A stretch of 64,000 bases of DNA from a virus. The position numbers were made by a program, and so were the translations under genes. The stretch covers positions 1 through 64,000 of IMG/VR virus record IMGVR_UViG_3300022926_000003, one strand, 5' to 3'. The notes under the pieces were generated by a model that did not search any database, was not told where the DNA came from, and saw nothing but the letters and a program-made list of their open reading frames with translations. Numbering within the stretch: the stretch's first letter is position 1; every line of letters begins with the position of its first letter. Positions 52,908-59,254 of this stretch are shown in pieces.

Positions 52908-53684
52908 ATGATTTCTGTAATTATTCCTACTTATAAAGAACCTGAAGTTTTAGATCTGTGTTTAAAATCTGCTATTGAAGGTCAAACTGAAAAGAATCAA
53001 ATAATAGTAGTAGTAGATGGTTTTTATGATCTAAATAAAGAGATCCTTGAAAAGTATAAAAAACACATTGAAATCCTTAACTTAGAAGAAAATGTGGGTC
53101 TTAGCAGGGCTACTAACTTAGGAGTTTTTAATGCTACATCAAACAAAATCCTTATAGTCAACGATGACAATGTATTCCCAGACCAATGGGATATAGCATT
53201 AATAGCAAGTTATTCTCCTGGATCTGTAGTTACTCCCAATCAAATTGAACCTATTCCTAGCATGTTCAAACAGATGCATATTAAAAATTTAGGTAGGGAT
53301 CCTAAAAAGTTTGATTTAAAGGCATTTTGGGAGTATGAAGAAAGTATTATAGAAGAAAGTAAAGTTGAAGAAACTGGGTGTACCTTACCTATTTTTATGA
53401 ATAAATGGGATTATATGAAAATAGGGGGATGGGATGAATCTTATCCTGGTGCTTGGGTTGTTGATTGGGACTTTTTTCTTAAATGTGAGATAGCAGGATT
53501 AAGAATGTTAAGAACTTACGAGTGCCATTTTTATCACTTTGTTTCATATGGCACAGAAGCTACTTATGAAGAAAAAATTAACAAACAGCAAAAAGAACAA
53601 CTTTGCCACGAATATTTTAAGTACAAATGGGGGCAATGGGCTAAACACAACCCAGACAATAACTCTAAAATGTTAGATTTCTAA
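52908..53684 (+). CDS. Family 2 glycosyltransferase
   Basis: 258 aa. MISVIIPTYKEPEVLDLCL is a classic GT2 start. The DxD region is ILIVNDDNVFPDQWD (about 83-97), and WDESYPGAWVVDWDFFLKCE (about 178-198) is the acceptor-side D/E motif. Last gene of the main glycosyltransferase run; an AATATTTATA motif lies just after it. Confidence 0.85.
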   Translation: MISVIIPTYKEPEVLDLCLKSAIEGQTEKNQIIVVVDGFYDLNKEILEKYKKHIEILNLEENVGLSRATNLGVFNATSNKILIVNDDNVFPDQWDIALIASYSPGSVVTPNQIEPIPSMFKQMHIKNLGRDPKKFDLKAFWEYEESIIEESKVEETGCTLPIFMNKWDYMKIGGWDESYPGAWVVDWDFFLKCEIAGLRMLRTYECHFYHFVSYGTEATYEEKINKQQKEQLCHEYFKYKWGQWAKHNPDNNSKMLDF

Positions 53685-53693
53685 ATATTTATA
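53684..53693 (+). promoter_or_regulatory. AATATTTATA motif upstream of 53697
   Basis: Exact 10-mer overlapping the stop of the GT2 gene, 3 nt before the next ATG. Confidence 0.4.
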
Positions 53694-53696
53694 ACC

Positions 53697-54044
53697 ATGG
53701 ATAAGGAAAATAAAAAACGTGAAATCCTTGCTGTGGAAATACTTTATGATGATAAAGAAGATTTAGATATACTAACTGAATCTGAGGATTTCCACAAGCT
53801 ATTATTTGATGAAGTTGTAAGTGGGATAGAAGAAGCATTAGAGACTAACTTTACTCAAGCTAAAATAATCCACATACCTAATTTAGAATGTTCAGTAATA
53901 ATATACAGACGTAATTTTAAAGCTGCTATTGAAGGAGTTATTAAGTTTTACGAGAAACAAGAAGATTATGATAAGTGTGCTAAATTGGTTAAGTTAAAAC
54001 AAAAGGTTAATGGGGCAGAAAAAAGAAATAAAGGAAATACTTGA
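53697..54044 (+). CDS. Hypothetical protein, paralogue of 55887
   Basis: 115 aa, acidic then basic. The C-terminal part IEGVIKFYEKQEDYDKCAKLVKLK matches the ending pattern LAHYEREEEYEDCIKITEAINYLK of the 55887 gene, and both have an N-terminal helix followed by a short beta sheet. They look like diverged paralogues 2 kb apart. Function unknown. It overlaps the next gene by 35 nt. Confidence 0.6.
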   Translation: MDKENKKREILAVEILYDDKEDLDILTESEDFHKLLFDEVVSGIEEALETNFTQAKIIHIPNLECSVIIYRRNFKAAIEGVIKFYEKQEDYDKCAKLVKLKQKVNGAEKRNKGNT

Positions 54045-54438
54045 ATCTATTTTAGGAACCACTGTTCACCTTACTAGTGATAAGGCAGACACTGAAGCTA
54101 AAATAAAAAATGAGTTTATTCGTATAATAGGTTTATTTGAGGAAGCTTGGCAGCGTCAACATAAATTGTACGATGAATTTAAAATAGATATATCAACAAT
54201 TGATGATATTTACTTTCAAGTTATAGAAAGTCTAGTCCATTTCTGCTTTGAACCTGTTGCTGCAGAAGCTATACTATTTTATGTATACACAAGATTTGAC
54301 GATAATAAACGAGTAGTACCCTTTTTAGATGATGAAGGTGTTGAATATATGTTTAATACTAAAGAAGAATTGTGGGAATACTTAGTAGATCTAAAAATAA
54401 AAATAGATAAAAATGCCCAAGGCAAAACCCCTAAGTAA
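54010..54438 (+). CDS. Hypothetical protein
   Basis: 142 aa, helical and acidic (RIIGLFEEAWQRQHKLYDEF, VAAEAILFYVYTRFDDN). No recognised domain. It overlaps both neighbours (35 and 26 nt), so it belongs to a coupled set with the HNH-like protein. Role unknown. Confidence 0.6.
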   Translation: MGQKKEIKEILESILGTTVHLTSDKADTEAKIKNEFIRIIGLFEEAWQRQHKLYDEFKIDISTIDDIYFQVIESLVHFCFEPVAAEAILFYVYTRFDDNKRVVPFLDDEGVEYMFNTKEELWEYLVDLKIKIDKNAQGKTPK

Positions 54439-55039
54439 ACAACAGATACAAGCAGCTATGAATAAGACTATGTCTAACCGTGCAGCCGCTCGTTACTTAG
54501 GTGTTTCCTACATTCACTACAAAAAATGGGCCAAAAATTATGAAGCCACTGAAGAAGGTTACCCAGACCTATTTGAACAACATAAAAACCAAGCAGGTAA
54601 AGGTATACCCAAGTTTTTAAATGGTAGTGTAAAACAACCTGCTGTGTTAGACATTATAGAAGGTAGAGTTGATAGTTCCCACTTTTCAGCTGCTAAAATT
54701 CGTGAGAGAATGATAGGGGAGGGTTATTTAGAGGATTGTTGTTCAAATTGTTCATTTAATGAACGCAGGGTGTTAGATTACAAAGTTCCGTTAATAATGA
54801 ACTTTAAAGACAATAATAAAAAAAATTATAAATTAGATAACGTAGAACTCCTTTGTTATAATTGTTACTTTTTAACAGTTGGGGACATATTTAGTGACAA
54901 ACAAATCCAAACAATGGAGGAATATAAACCAGTTAATGAAGGTCAAGTAGATTGGGAAATTGATGATTATCACCTTCAACGCCTAAAAGAACTAGGTTTA
55001 GAAGATAAAGATGAATTAGATTTGATATCAAGGATATGA
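54413..55039 (+). CDS. Degenerate HNH-fold protein with N-terminal HTH
   Basis: 208 aa. An HTH-like segment, MSNRAAARYLGVSYIHYKKW (about 19-38), is followed by a zinc-finger fold with CCSNCSFNERR (about 103) and NVELLCYNCYF (about 145-156). In active HNH nucleases the middle strand has a D-H pair and the end is CxxCH; here the strand reads LIMNFKDNN and the end CYNCYF, so both catalytic-site histidines are missing. A DNA-binding regulator derived from a homing nuclease is the likeliest reading. Confidence 0.6.
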   Translation: MPKAKPLSKQQIQAAMNKTMSNRAAARYLGVSYIHYKKWAKNYEATEEGYPDLFEQHKNQAGKGIPKFLNGSVKQPAVLDIIEGRVDSSHFSAAKIRERMIGEGYLEDCCSNCSFNERRVLDYKVPLIMNFKDNNKKNYKLDNVELLCYNCYFLTVGDIFSDKQIQTMEEYKPVNEGQVDWEIDDYHLQRLKELGLEDKDELDLISRI

Positions 55040-55743
55040 GCAAAGTAATAGAATGGTCAGGATATAAATGGTTAACCCAAGAAAGGTGGGGACAGGTACA
55101 CAAGGATAAACCCTATTGTTGGTATGATCCTAGTGCAGTTCAAATTACATTAAAAAACTATTTAACTTTAAAAACCCAATACAACCCTAAGGAGTTTAAA
55201 GAATTAGGAATTAGACCTAAAGTAGGTGTAGGTTTGGTATCATGTGCTACTGAATTTGGTCCTGGCATATTTGAAATAAAAGCTAAATTACCATATGGTA
55301 AGAACTTATGGCCTGCTTTTTGGATGTGGAGTTGGGACAGTTGGCCCCCTGAAATTGATATATTTGAAGGTTATTCTCATAAAAAACCAAATTATCATAG
55401 GTTTAATTGGAACAAACCTTGGGCTTGTAGGCATATAGATACAAATGTACACTACTCTGAAGAGGGTAAAAATAAAATGTGGGGACCTAAAAGTCATTTT
55501 ATGGGCTTTAAAGATCCCACAAAACACTTCTTAAAGTACAAATTAAATTGGAGCTTAGACTCATTAAAGTTTTATTACAATGACAGATTAGTCCGTGTAA
55601 TAAGTGATCCAGTTGTAATGAAACAGGTAAATAATACTAAAATGAATGTTGTAATAAATAACCATGTTACACAGGATATGCCCTATTCAGAAATACCACT
55701 TAGTAACTTTACTATAAAATACTTTAAGTATGAAAAAGCGTAA
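55036..55743 (+). CDS. Glycoside hydrolase family 16-like glycanase
   Basis: 235 aa, a single catalytic domain. WPPEIDIFEGY (about 113-123) is the GH16 E-x-D-x-x-E catalytic signature with both Glu residues and the Asp intact. FEIKAKLPYGKNLWPAFWMW precedes it, and FLKYKLNWSLDSLKFYYNDRL follows as in family beta strands. GH16 enzymes cut laminarin, agar, carrageenan or related beta-glycans. No signal peptide, so it could be a virion depolymerase or act at lysis. ATGA overlap with the HNH-like gene. Confidence 0.85.
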   Translation: MSKVIEWSGYKWLTQERWGQVHKDKPYCWYDPSAVQITLKNYLTLKTQYNPKEFKELGIRPKVGVGLVSCATEFGPGIFEIKAKLPYGKNLWPAFWMWSWDSWPPEIDIFEGYSHKKPNYHRFNWNKPWACRHIDTNVHYSEEGKNKMWGPKSHFMGFKDPTKHFLKYKLNWSLDSLKFYYNDRLVRVISDPVVMKQVNNTKMNVVINNHVTQDMPYSEIPLSNFTIKYFKYEKA

Positions 55744-55885
55744 GCATCAAAAATTAGTAGACGATTACGATGGACAAAAACGTAAACATCTTGAAAAGCT
55801 TGCGACAAAAAGTTTGGAGAATGACGAAAAGATGCTTAAATTCAAGTCAAAACAAATAAAAGGAGATTACCTTGATCTATTTTGA
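55730..55885 (+). CDS. Small basic protein
   Basis: 51 aa, Lys/Arg-rich (KKRKHQKLVDDYDGQKRKH). It starts 14 nt before the GH16 stop and ends just before the ATG of the next gene. Helical and highly charged; no hydrophobic segment. Overlap with neighbours on both sides supports it. Role unknown; similar basic peptides occur in phage small-gene clusters. Confidence 0.5.
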   Translation: MKKRKHQKLVDDYDGQKRKHLEKLATKSLENDEKMLKFKSKQIKGDYLDLF

Positions 55886-55886
55886 T

Positions 55887-56198
55887 ATGCCGTACGTGAA
55901 ACACATAAAGGTAGGAACGTATGAAGAATTCCTTAATATGGCTAAAACTAAAGATTTTATGCTTGCTAAAGGAATTGTAGAAAAGATACTAAATAATTTG
56001 GATACTAAGAAAAAACAAATTCCTGTGTTTGAAGTAGAAGTGGAGGAAGAAGGAGCTATTTATACATTATCAATGGAAACAGATGAATTTATTGATATCT
56101 TAGGAACAAACTTAGCTCATTATGAGCGTGAAGAAGAATACGAAGATTGTATTAAAATAACTGAAGCAATAAACTATTTAAAATCAAAAAATGGCTAG
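55887..56198 (+). CDS. Hypothetical protein, paralogue of 53697
   Basis: 103 aa from ATG 55887; an upstream TTG at 55872 would overlap the small basic gene. VEVEEEGAIYTLSMETDEF forms a beta hairpin followed by helices ending REEEYEDCIKITEAINYLK, like the end of the 53697 product. Acidic. Function unknown. Confidence 0.6.
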   Translation: MPYVKHIKVGTYEEFLNMAKTKDFMLAKGIVEKILNNLDTKKKQIPVFEVEVEEEGAIYTLSMETDEFIDILGTNLAHYEREEEYEDCIKITEAINYLKSKNG

Positions 56199-56331
56199 GA
56201 AAATCAGCGCATTGGAAAATGCCCCCAGCACCAACAAAGTGAGCCGCCCTGGTGTTCACGCTAAAACAAAAACCAGCAAAAATAAAAATTCTAAAAACTA
56301 TAAAAAAGCCTATAGAGGTCAAGGACGATGA
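56191..56331 (+). CDS. Small basic protein
   Basis: 46 aa, strongly basic and low complexity (SKNKNSKNYKKAYRGQGR). It overlaps the previous stop by 8 nt and the next start by ATGA. The double overlap suggests coding. Resembles small DNA- or RNA-binding phage peptides in composition only. Confidence 0.5.
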   Translation: MARKISALENAPSTNKVSRPGVHAKTKTSKNKNSKNYKKAYRGQGR

Positions 56332-56507
56332 GCAAAAATAGCCCACACCAAAGGTTAGATGCGTTCCAAAAATGGGATCGTTTTATGGAACATGAGTCTC
56401 CTGCTTATAAGGAGCGCAAGAAGAAAAAACCCAAAAAACCAGGTTACCTCCCACCAGAAGAAGAGGACTTGGAAGATTACTACAGTGGTAAGCGTGGTAA
56501 ACGTTGA
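56328..56507 (+). CDS. Small charged protein
   Basis: 59 aa. SPHQRLDAFQKWDRFMEHES is followed by a Lys/Pro-rich stretch KKKKPKKPGY and an acidic segment ending RGKR. Starts in an ATGA overlap. A competing frame (ATG at 56359) covers the same DNA, but that reading is less protein-like in this part. Role unknown. Confidence 0.55.
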   Translation: MSKNSPHQRLDAFQKWDRFMEHESPAYKERKKKKPKKPGYLPPEEEDLEDYYSGKRGKR

Positions 56508-56775
56508 CCCCCAAATAGTGACAGCTAAGCAGGCTATGGAGGCTATGTCTGATGAAGATTTAGCCTTTGTAGCGGCTTATTACCCCATGATGCTTAATGG
56601 AATGTGTATGATGGTTACTTTAGAAGACCAATTAGAAAAGGAAGATAAAGAAGTCAGTCATAAAATCGTCATAGCAAAACCGGGGAAGCCTAAAAATTTA
56701 TTCTTATATTTATGGAATAAGTTTAAGCAATGGCGATTTTTCAAATTTGGGAAGACGGTAAATACCGAGAGGTAG
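56485..56775 (+). CDS. Hypothetical protein
   Basis: 96 aa if started at GTG 56485; ATG at 56536 would give about 79 aa. The conserved-looking core is AMEAMSDEDLAFVAAYYPMM, with a basic C-terminus (LWNKFKQWRFFKF). It ends inside the start of the SWIM-like gene. No domain recognised; start uncertain. Confidence 0.5.
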   Translation: MVSVVNVDPQIVTAKQAMEAMSDEDLAFVAAYYPMMLNGMCMMVTLEDQLEKEDKEVSHKIVIAKPGKPKNLFLYLWNKFKQWRFFKFGKTVNTER

Positions 56776-57158
56776 TACAAGATTCTTCACAATTTAAGTA
56801 TAAACCTAAAGGACACAAGTTTGTGAATGTGCAACGCTTGACATATGAGCATGAACACGATTGGATGCCCCCTTCACTTATAGTGATGGATGGTAAAAAA
56901 TACATTATGCCTACTTGGACAGAGGTACATCCTGAAACCAAATTGAGTGACATTAAATGGGAACGTCCTGAGGTTAAGCCAAAAGAGCCAAATATGGTAG
57001 TTATGGAGTTTACTTCTAAGAGTAATCCTGATATTACCTATGAGGCACGTAAGGTGACTTTACCCACTGGAAAAATTACATTTAGTTGTAACTGCCCAGG
57101 TGTTTGGAGATCGAAAACTAGAGAGTGTAAACATATTAAAGAACTAAAAAATGCGTAA
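56730..57158 (+). CDS. SWIM-like zinc-finger protein
   Basis: 142 aa. The C-terminal ITFSCNCPGVWRSKTRECKHI (about 118-138) has the CxC...CxH order of SWIM zinc fingers, which bind DNA or proteins. The N-terminal part is beta-rich (IVMDGKKYIMPTWTEV). It overlaps genes on both sides. Short proteins of this sort are frequent in T4-like phages; role unknown. Confidence 0.65.
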   Translation: MAIFQIWEDGKYREVVQDSSQFKYKPKGHKFVNVQRLTYEHEHDWMPPSLIVMDGKKYIMPTWTEVHPETKLSDIKWERPEVKPKEPNMVVMEFTSKSNPDITYEARKVTLPTGKITFSCNCPGVWRSKTRECKHIKELKNA

Positions 57159-57465
57159 TCACAACAATCGCCGCCGTAAGCGGAACTACCATGGTAGGAT
57201 GGCTGAACTAGCCTATGCTATGATTACTGGAAATGCTGAAGCTGTTGCTAGGCATTATAAAGAGGCAGTACGTTATGGCGGAAAAATGGACCGCCGTGAC
57301 TGCGAGGAGTTCATGAGGGAGTTCCGTGGTGAGATGGAGGACCGAGTCCCTAGCAAACAGCAGGTTGCTGTTGGTAAGGAAAAAGTCAAGCGGAACCGTG
57401 AGTTGCGTGAATTGGAAAGGCAGTTGGGTATTGAGCCTAAAAAAGGAAGAAGAAGGTCATCTTAA
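57151..57465 (+). CDS. Basic hypothetical protein
   Basis: 104 aa with Arg-rich ends (NNRRRKRNYHGR, KKGRRRSS) and a helical middle (MAELAYAMITGNAEAVARHY). May bind nucleic acid. It overlaps the SWIM-like gene by 8 nt. The first copy of a 29-nt repeat, with the -33 part of a promoter, starts inside its end. Confidence 0.6.
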   Translation: MRNHNNRRRKRNYHGRMAELAYAMITGNAEAVARHYKEAVRYGGKMDRRDCEEFMREFRGEMEDRVPSKQQVAVGKEKVKRNRELRELERQLGIEPKKGRRRSS

Positions 57466-57483
57466 AGTCATCCTAAAATGTGG
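57455..57483 (+). repeat. 29-nt direct repeat, copy 1
   Basis: GGTCATCTTAAAGTCATCC, then one variable base, then AAAATGTGG. Copy 2 is at 57868-57896. Both carry the TGTG -33 element of a promoter, so they are duplicated promoter sequence. Confidence 0.85.
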
Positions 57484-57509
57484 AATTGCTGATCTTTCAT
57501 CGTATATTT
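57479..57509 (+). promoter_or_regulatory. Bacteroidota-type promoter upstream of 57532
   Basis: TGTG (57479-57482), 20-nt spacer, TATATTT (57503-57509) preceded by ATCG. The ATG at 57532 lies 22 nt downstream. Confidence 0.65.
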
Positions 57510-57531
57510 AACGCGAAGAAAAAAAAGCAAC

Positions 57532-57867
57532 ATGAGTACTAATTACGTTTCAAAGTTCGATGAGTACAGAATGAGTACTAGCTATTACGCTTACGACGTT
57601 GAGCAATTTGATGAAGCTAAGCCGTTCATAGTTTGGAATCCTAATCATAAGACATACTTCTCGTTTACTCTACTTAATGATATGATGTATGAAGTTCGAG
57701 AAGACTTCGTTGATGACGTTCATAAAGTTTATGTCTACAGATATGCTCGTTATATTAAGTCAATTAATGATTTTAAAAGTTATAAGCAACAAGTGCAAGT
57801 AGTAGATGAAAATCTTAAAGCAGAGATTTTAAATCTTAAGCGTTATTATTACAGAAAAATAAAATAA
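57532..57867 (+). CDS. Hypothetical protein
   Basis: 111 aa, Tyr-rich (MSTSYYAYDVEQFDEAKPF, VYVYRYARYIKSINDF), with a basic C-terminus RYYYRKIK. No recognised domain. It is a single-gene unit behind its own promoter and directly before repeat copy 2, so it is probably an early gene. Confidence 0.6.
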   Translation: MSTNYVSKFDEYRMSTSYYAYDVEQFDEAKPFIVWNPNHKTYFSFTLLNDMMYEVREDFVDDVHKVYVYRYARYIKSINDFKSYKQQVQVVDENLKAEILNLKRYYYRKIK

Positions 57868-57896
57868 GGTCATCTTAAAGTCATCCCAAAATGTGG
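57868..57896 (+). repeat. 29-nt direct repeat, copy 2
   Basis: Second copy of the element at 57455-57483, differing at one base. It supplies the -33 region of the next promoter. Confidence 0.85.
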
Positions 57897-57922
57897 GATC
57901 CGAAAATCCGGTTCGTATATTC
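57892..57922 (+). promoter_or_regulatory. Bacteroidota-type promoter upstream of 57947
   Basis: TGTG (57892-57895), 20-nt spacer, TATATTC (57916-57922) preceded by TTCG. The first 45-nt leader repeat starts inside it. Confidence 0.7.
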
Positions 57923-57955
57923 ATGGGGTAAAGTTAAGGCAGAGAAATGACAGAT
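57911..57955 (+). repeat. 45-nt leader repeat, copy 1
   Basis: Identical to 58285-58329. It spans the -7 element, the 5' leader and the first codons (MTD) of a membrane micropeptide gene. Confidence 0.9.
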
Positions 57956-58042
57956 CAGGTTTGGATTATTATTTATGGAGTTGTGTTTGGGGTTTGTATT
58001 CCTATCAATATTTACAATTACTTTAAGTACATTAAAAAATAA
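57947..58042 (+). CDS. Membrane micropeptide, copy 1
   Basis: 31 aa. It begins MTDQVWIIIYGVVFGVCIPI and ends YFKYIKK, one hydrophobic helix with a basic tail. Its ATG, leader and promoter are duplicated at 58321, as are its last codons and 3' flank. The two copies keep start, stop and topology while the middle has diverged, which supports selection for a peptide. Function unknown; similar to small phage membrane-active or toxin-like peptides in size only. Confidence 0.6.
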   Translation: MTDQVWIIIYGVVFGVCIPINIYNYFKYIKK

Positions 58043-58049
58043 AATAAAA

Positions 58050-58247
58050 ATGAATGCATTTGTCTTCTATATCCTGAATTTTCTTGGGGCAGCATTTTTG
58101 CTTTTGCAATTAATACTCTTTATTTTAAACTTTATTGCAAACACGCACATCATCATTAGCGGAGACCCAGAGCCTGCTAATTATTATATGCTTTTGTTTG
58201 GATTAGTTATCATTACCCTTATTATTATTCTTTATCTTGAAGAATAA
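58050..58247 (+). CDS. Small two-span membrane protein
   Basis: 65 aa from ATG 58050; earlier in-frame starts overlap the micropeptide. Two hydrophobic segments, FVFYILNFLGAAFLLLQLIL and YYMLLFGLVIITLIIIL, are joined by a short polar loop (ISGDPEPAN). It lies between the two micropeptide modules, so it may share the first promoter. Role unknown. Confidence 0.6.
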   Translation: MNAFVFYILNFLGAAFLLLQLILFILNFIANTHIIISGDPEPANYYMLLFGLVIITLIIILYLEE

Positions 58248-58265
58248 AAAATTTCCCGCGAGGGA

Positions 58266-58296
58266 TTTGGGGTTGTAAGATCCCGTTCGTATATTC
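58266..58296 (+). promoter_or_regulatory. Bacteroidota-type promoter for micropeptide 2 and the tRNA array
   Basis: TTTG (58266-58269), 20-nt spacer, TATATTC (58290-58296) preceded by TTCG. No terminator lies between it and the tRNA genes starting at 58422. Confidence 0.7.
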
Positions 58297-58329
58297 ATGG
58301 GGTAAAGTTAAGGCAGAGAAATGACAGAT
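58285..58329 (+). repeat. 45-nt leader repeat, copy 2
   Basis: Identical to 57911-57955. Confidence 0.9.
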
Positions 58330-58410
58330 TTTCAAATTTATTGTTGGAGTTTTTTGAGTTTATTGGTTATTTTTAATACTTACACTTACTTTAAGTACAT
58401 TAAAAAATAA
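58321..58410 (+). CDS. Membrane micropeptide, copy 2
   Basis: 29 aa. It begins MTDFQIYCWSFLSLLVIF and ends YFKYIKK. It is a diverged paralogue of 57947, with identical leader, first three residues and last seven. One hydrophobic helix and a basic tail. A 34-nt 3' flank is also identical to that of copy 1. It precedes tRNA-Leu by 11 nt. Confidence 0.6.
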   Translation: MTDFQIYCWSFLSLLVIFNTYTYFKYIKK

Positions 58411-58421
58411 AATAAAAATAT

Positions 58422-58506
58422 GGCGCTGTGGTGGAAGTGGTAGACACGACAGACTTAAAATCTGTTGGACCGTAGGTCCGTGGGGGTTCGAGTCCCCCCA
58501 GCGCTA
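58422..58506 (+). tRNA. tRNA-Leu(UAA)
   Basis: 85 nt. GGCGCTG pairs with CAGCGCT (G:U at the end), the anticodon loop CTTAAAA gives UAA, a class II variable arm is present, and the T arm is GGGGG TTCGAGT CCCCC. No CCA is encoded. It reads UUA, a frequent codon here. Confidence 0.95.
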
Positions 58507-58514
58507 CAAAATAT

Positions 58515-58588
58515 GCTCCCTTAGCTCAGCTGGATAGAGCAACAGCCTTCTAAGCTGTGGGTCACAGGTTCAAATCCTGTAGGGAGTA
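58515..58588 (+). tRNA. tRNA-Arg(UCU)
   Basis: 74 nt. Acceptor GCTCCCT/AGGGAGT (G:U end), anticodon stem ACAGC/GCTGT with loop CTTCTAA giving UCU, T arm ACAGG TTCAAAT CCTGT. It reads AGA. Confidence 0.95.
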
Positions 58589-58662
58589 CTAGGTTCTTTA
58601 CTTATTGAAATAAATAGCATTCGCTGATGACGTCACTGCGTAATAAAATGACGCACCAATAT

Positions 58663-58736
58663 GGGAACGTAGCTCAATTGGTTAGAGCATCAAGCTTATA
58701 TCTTGAAGGTCGCAGGTTCGATTCCTGCCGTTCCTA
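58663..58736 (+). tRNA. tRNA-Ile(UAU)
   Basis: 74 nt. Acceptor GGGAACG/CGTTCCT, anticodon stem TCAAG/CTTGA with loop CTTATAT giving UAU, T arm GCAGG TTCGATT CCTGC. A UAU anticodon reads AUA directly without lysidine modification. Confidence 0.92.
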
Positions 58737-58737
58737 C

Positions 58738-59082
58738 AAATGAAGGAAACCCTACCGCGCTGATCACGCACGGGGGGGTATGACTGAATGTGTTCCTATG
58801 ATTAGGGGAATAAAGTACACATGTTAATAGGTAGCTCGACTTACAGCAAGCGCTGTAGGGGGTGAAAGCCCGGTGTGGGCCTATTAGGGTGTGGTTGTGT
58901 GATAGTGGAACTAAATTCTACTAAGCGATATTGTGAACTTCAATTGGGGTTAGCAGCCATGAAGTGAAATGATTAATGGGATGCGGGTTTAACACTCCTC
59001 TTGTGCCATTATGATTTACCAATACAACCGCCTGCTTGTCGCGCTTAAGAGCCTGAATAACTCTTTACCCATTCCTTCATTT
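58738..59082 (+). ncRNA. Candidate structured non-coding RNA inside the tRNA array
   Basis: The 345-nt segment is richer in G+C than its surroundings and has no plausible ORF. AAATGAAGGAA (58738-58748) pairs perfectly with TTCCTTCATTT (59072-59082), closing the element. Inside, compatible helices are: GTGT/ACAC around CCTA/TAGG (58790-58820), AATAGG/CCTATT (58826/58880) enclosing TACAGC/GCTGTA (58842/58852), and GTGGTTGT/ACAACCGC (58891/59024) enclosing AGTGGAA/TTCTACT, ACTTCA/TGAAGT and TAATGG/CCATTA. I see no tmRNA, RNase P or group I intron signatures. Large phage RNAs such as GOLLD and ROOL also sit beside tRNAs, but this is smaller and not recognisably either. Confidence 0.7.
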
Positions 59083-59085
59083 ATT

Positions 59086-59159
59086 GATCCCGTAGCTCAG
59101 TTGGTTAGAGCATCTCACTTTTAATGAGAGGGTCCTGGGTTCGAGTCCCAGCGGGATCA
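59086..59159 (+). tRNA. tRNA-Lys(UUU)
   Basis: 74 nt. Acceptor GATCCCG/CGGGATC, anticodon stem TCTCA/TGAGA with loop CTTTTAA giving UUU, T arm CTGGG TTCGAGT CCCAG. It begins 4 nt after the structured RNA element. Confidence 0.95.
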
Positions 59160-59179
59160 CAGCGTGTGAGGCGAATGTA

Positions 59180-59254
59180 GCCACTATAGCTCAGCGGTAG
59201 AGCAATGCTCTTGTAAAGCATCGGTCGTTGGTTCAATTCCGACTAGTGGCTCCA
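59180..59254 (+). tRNA. tRNA-Thr(UGU)
   Basis: 75 nt including an encoded CCA. Acceptor GCCACTA/TAGTGGC, anticodon stem ATGCT/AGCAT with loop CTTGTAA giving UGU, T arm GTTGG TTCAATT CCGAC. The only tRNA here with CCA in the DNA. Confidence 0.93.

Noticed and set aside
58624-58660. CTGATGA followed by a CGTCA/TGACG stem, resembling a hammerhead ribozyme core
   Set aside because: No GAAA follows stem II and no matching stems I and III flank it. Only a short spacer hairpin between two tRNAs is supported.
58738-59082. tmRNA, RNase P RNA or group I intron
   Set aside because: No tRNA-like ends or tag reading frame, no conserved RNase P core, and no P/Q/R/S intron elements. Flanking tRNAs are complete, so nothing would be spliced.
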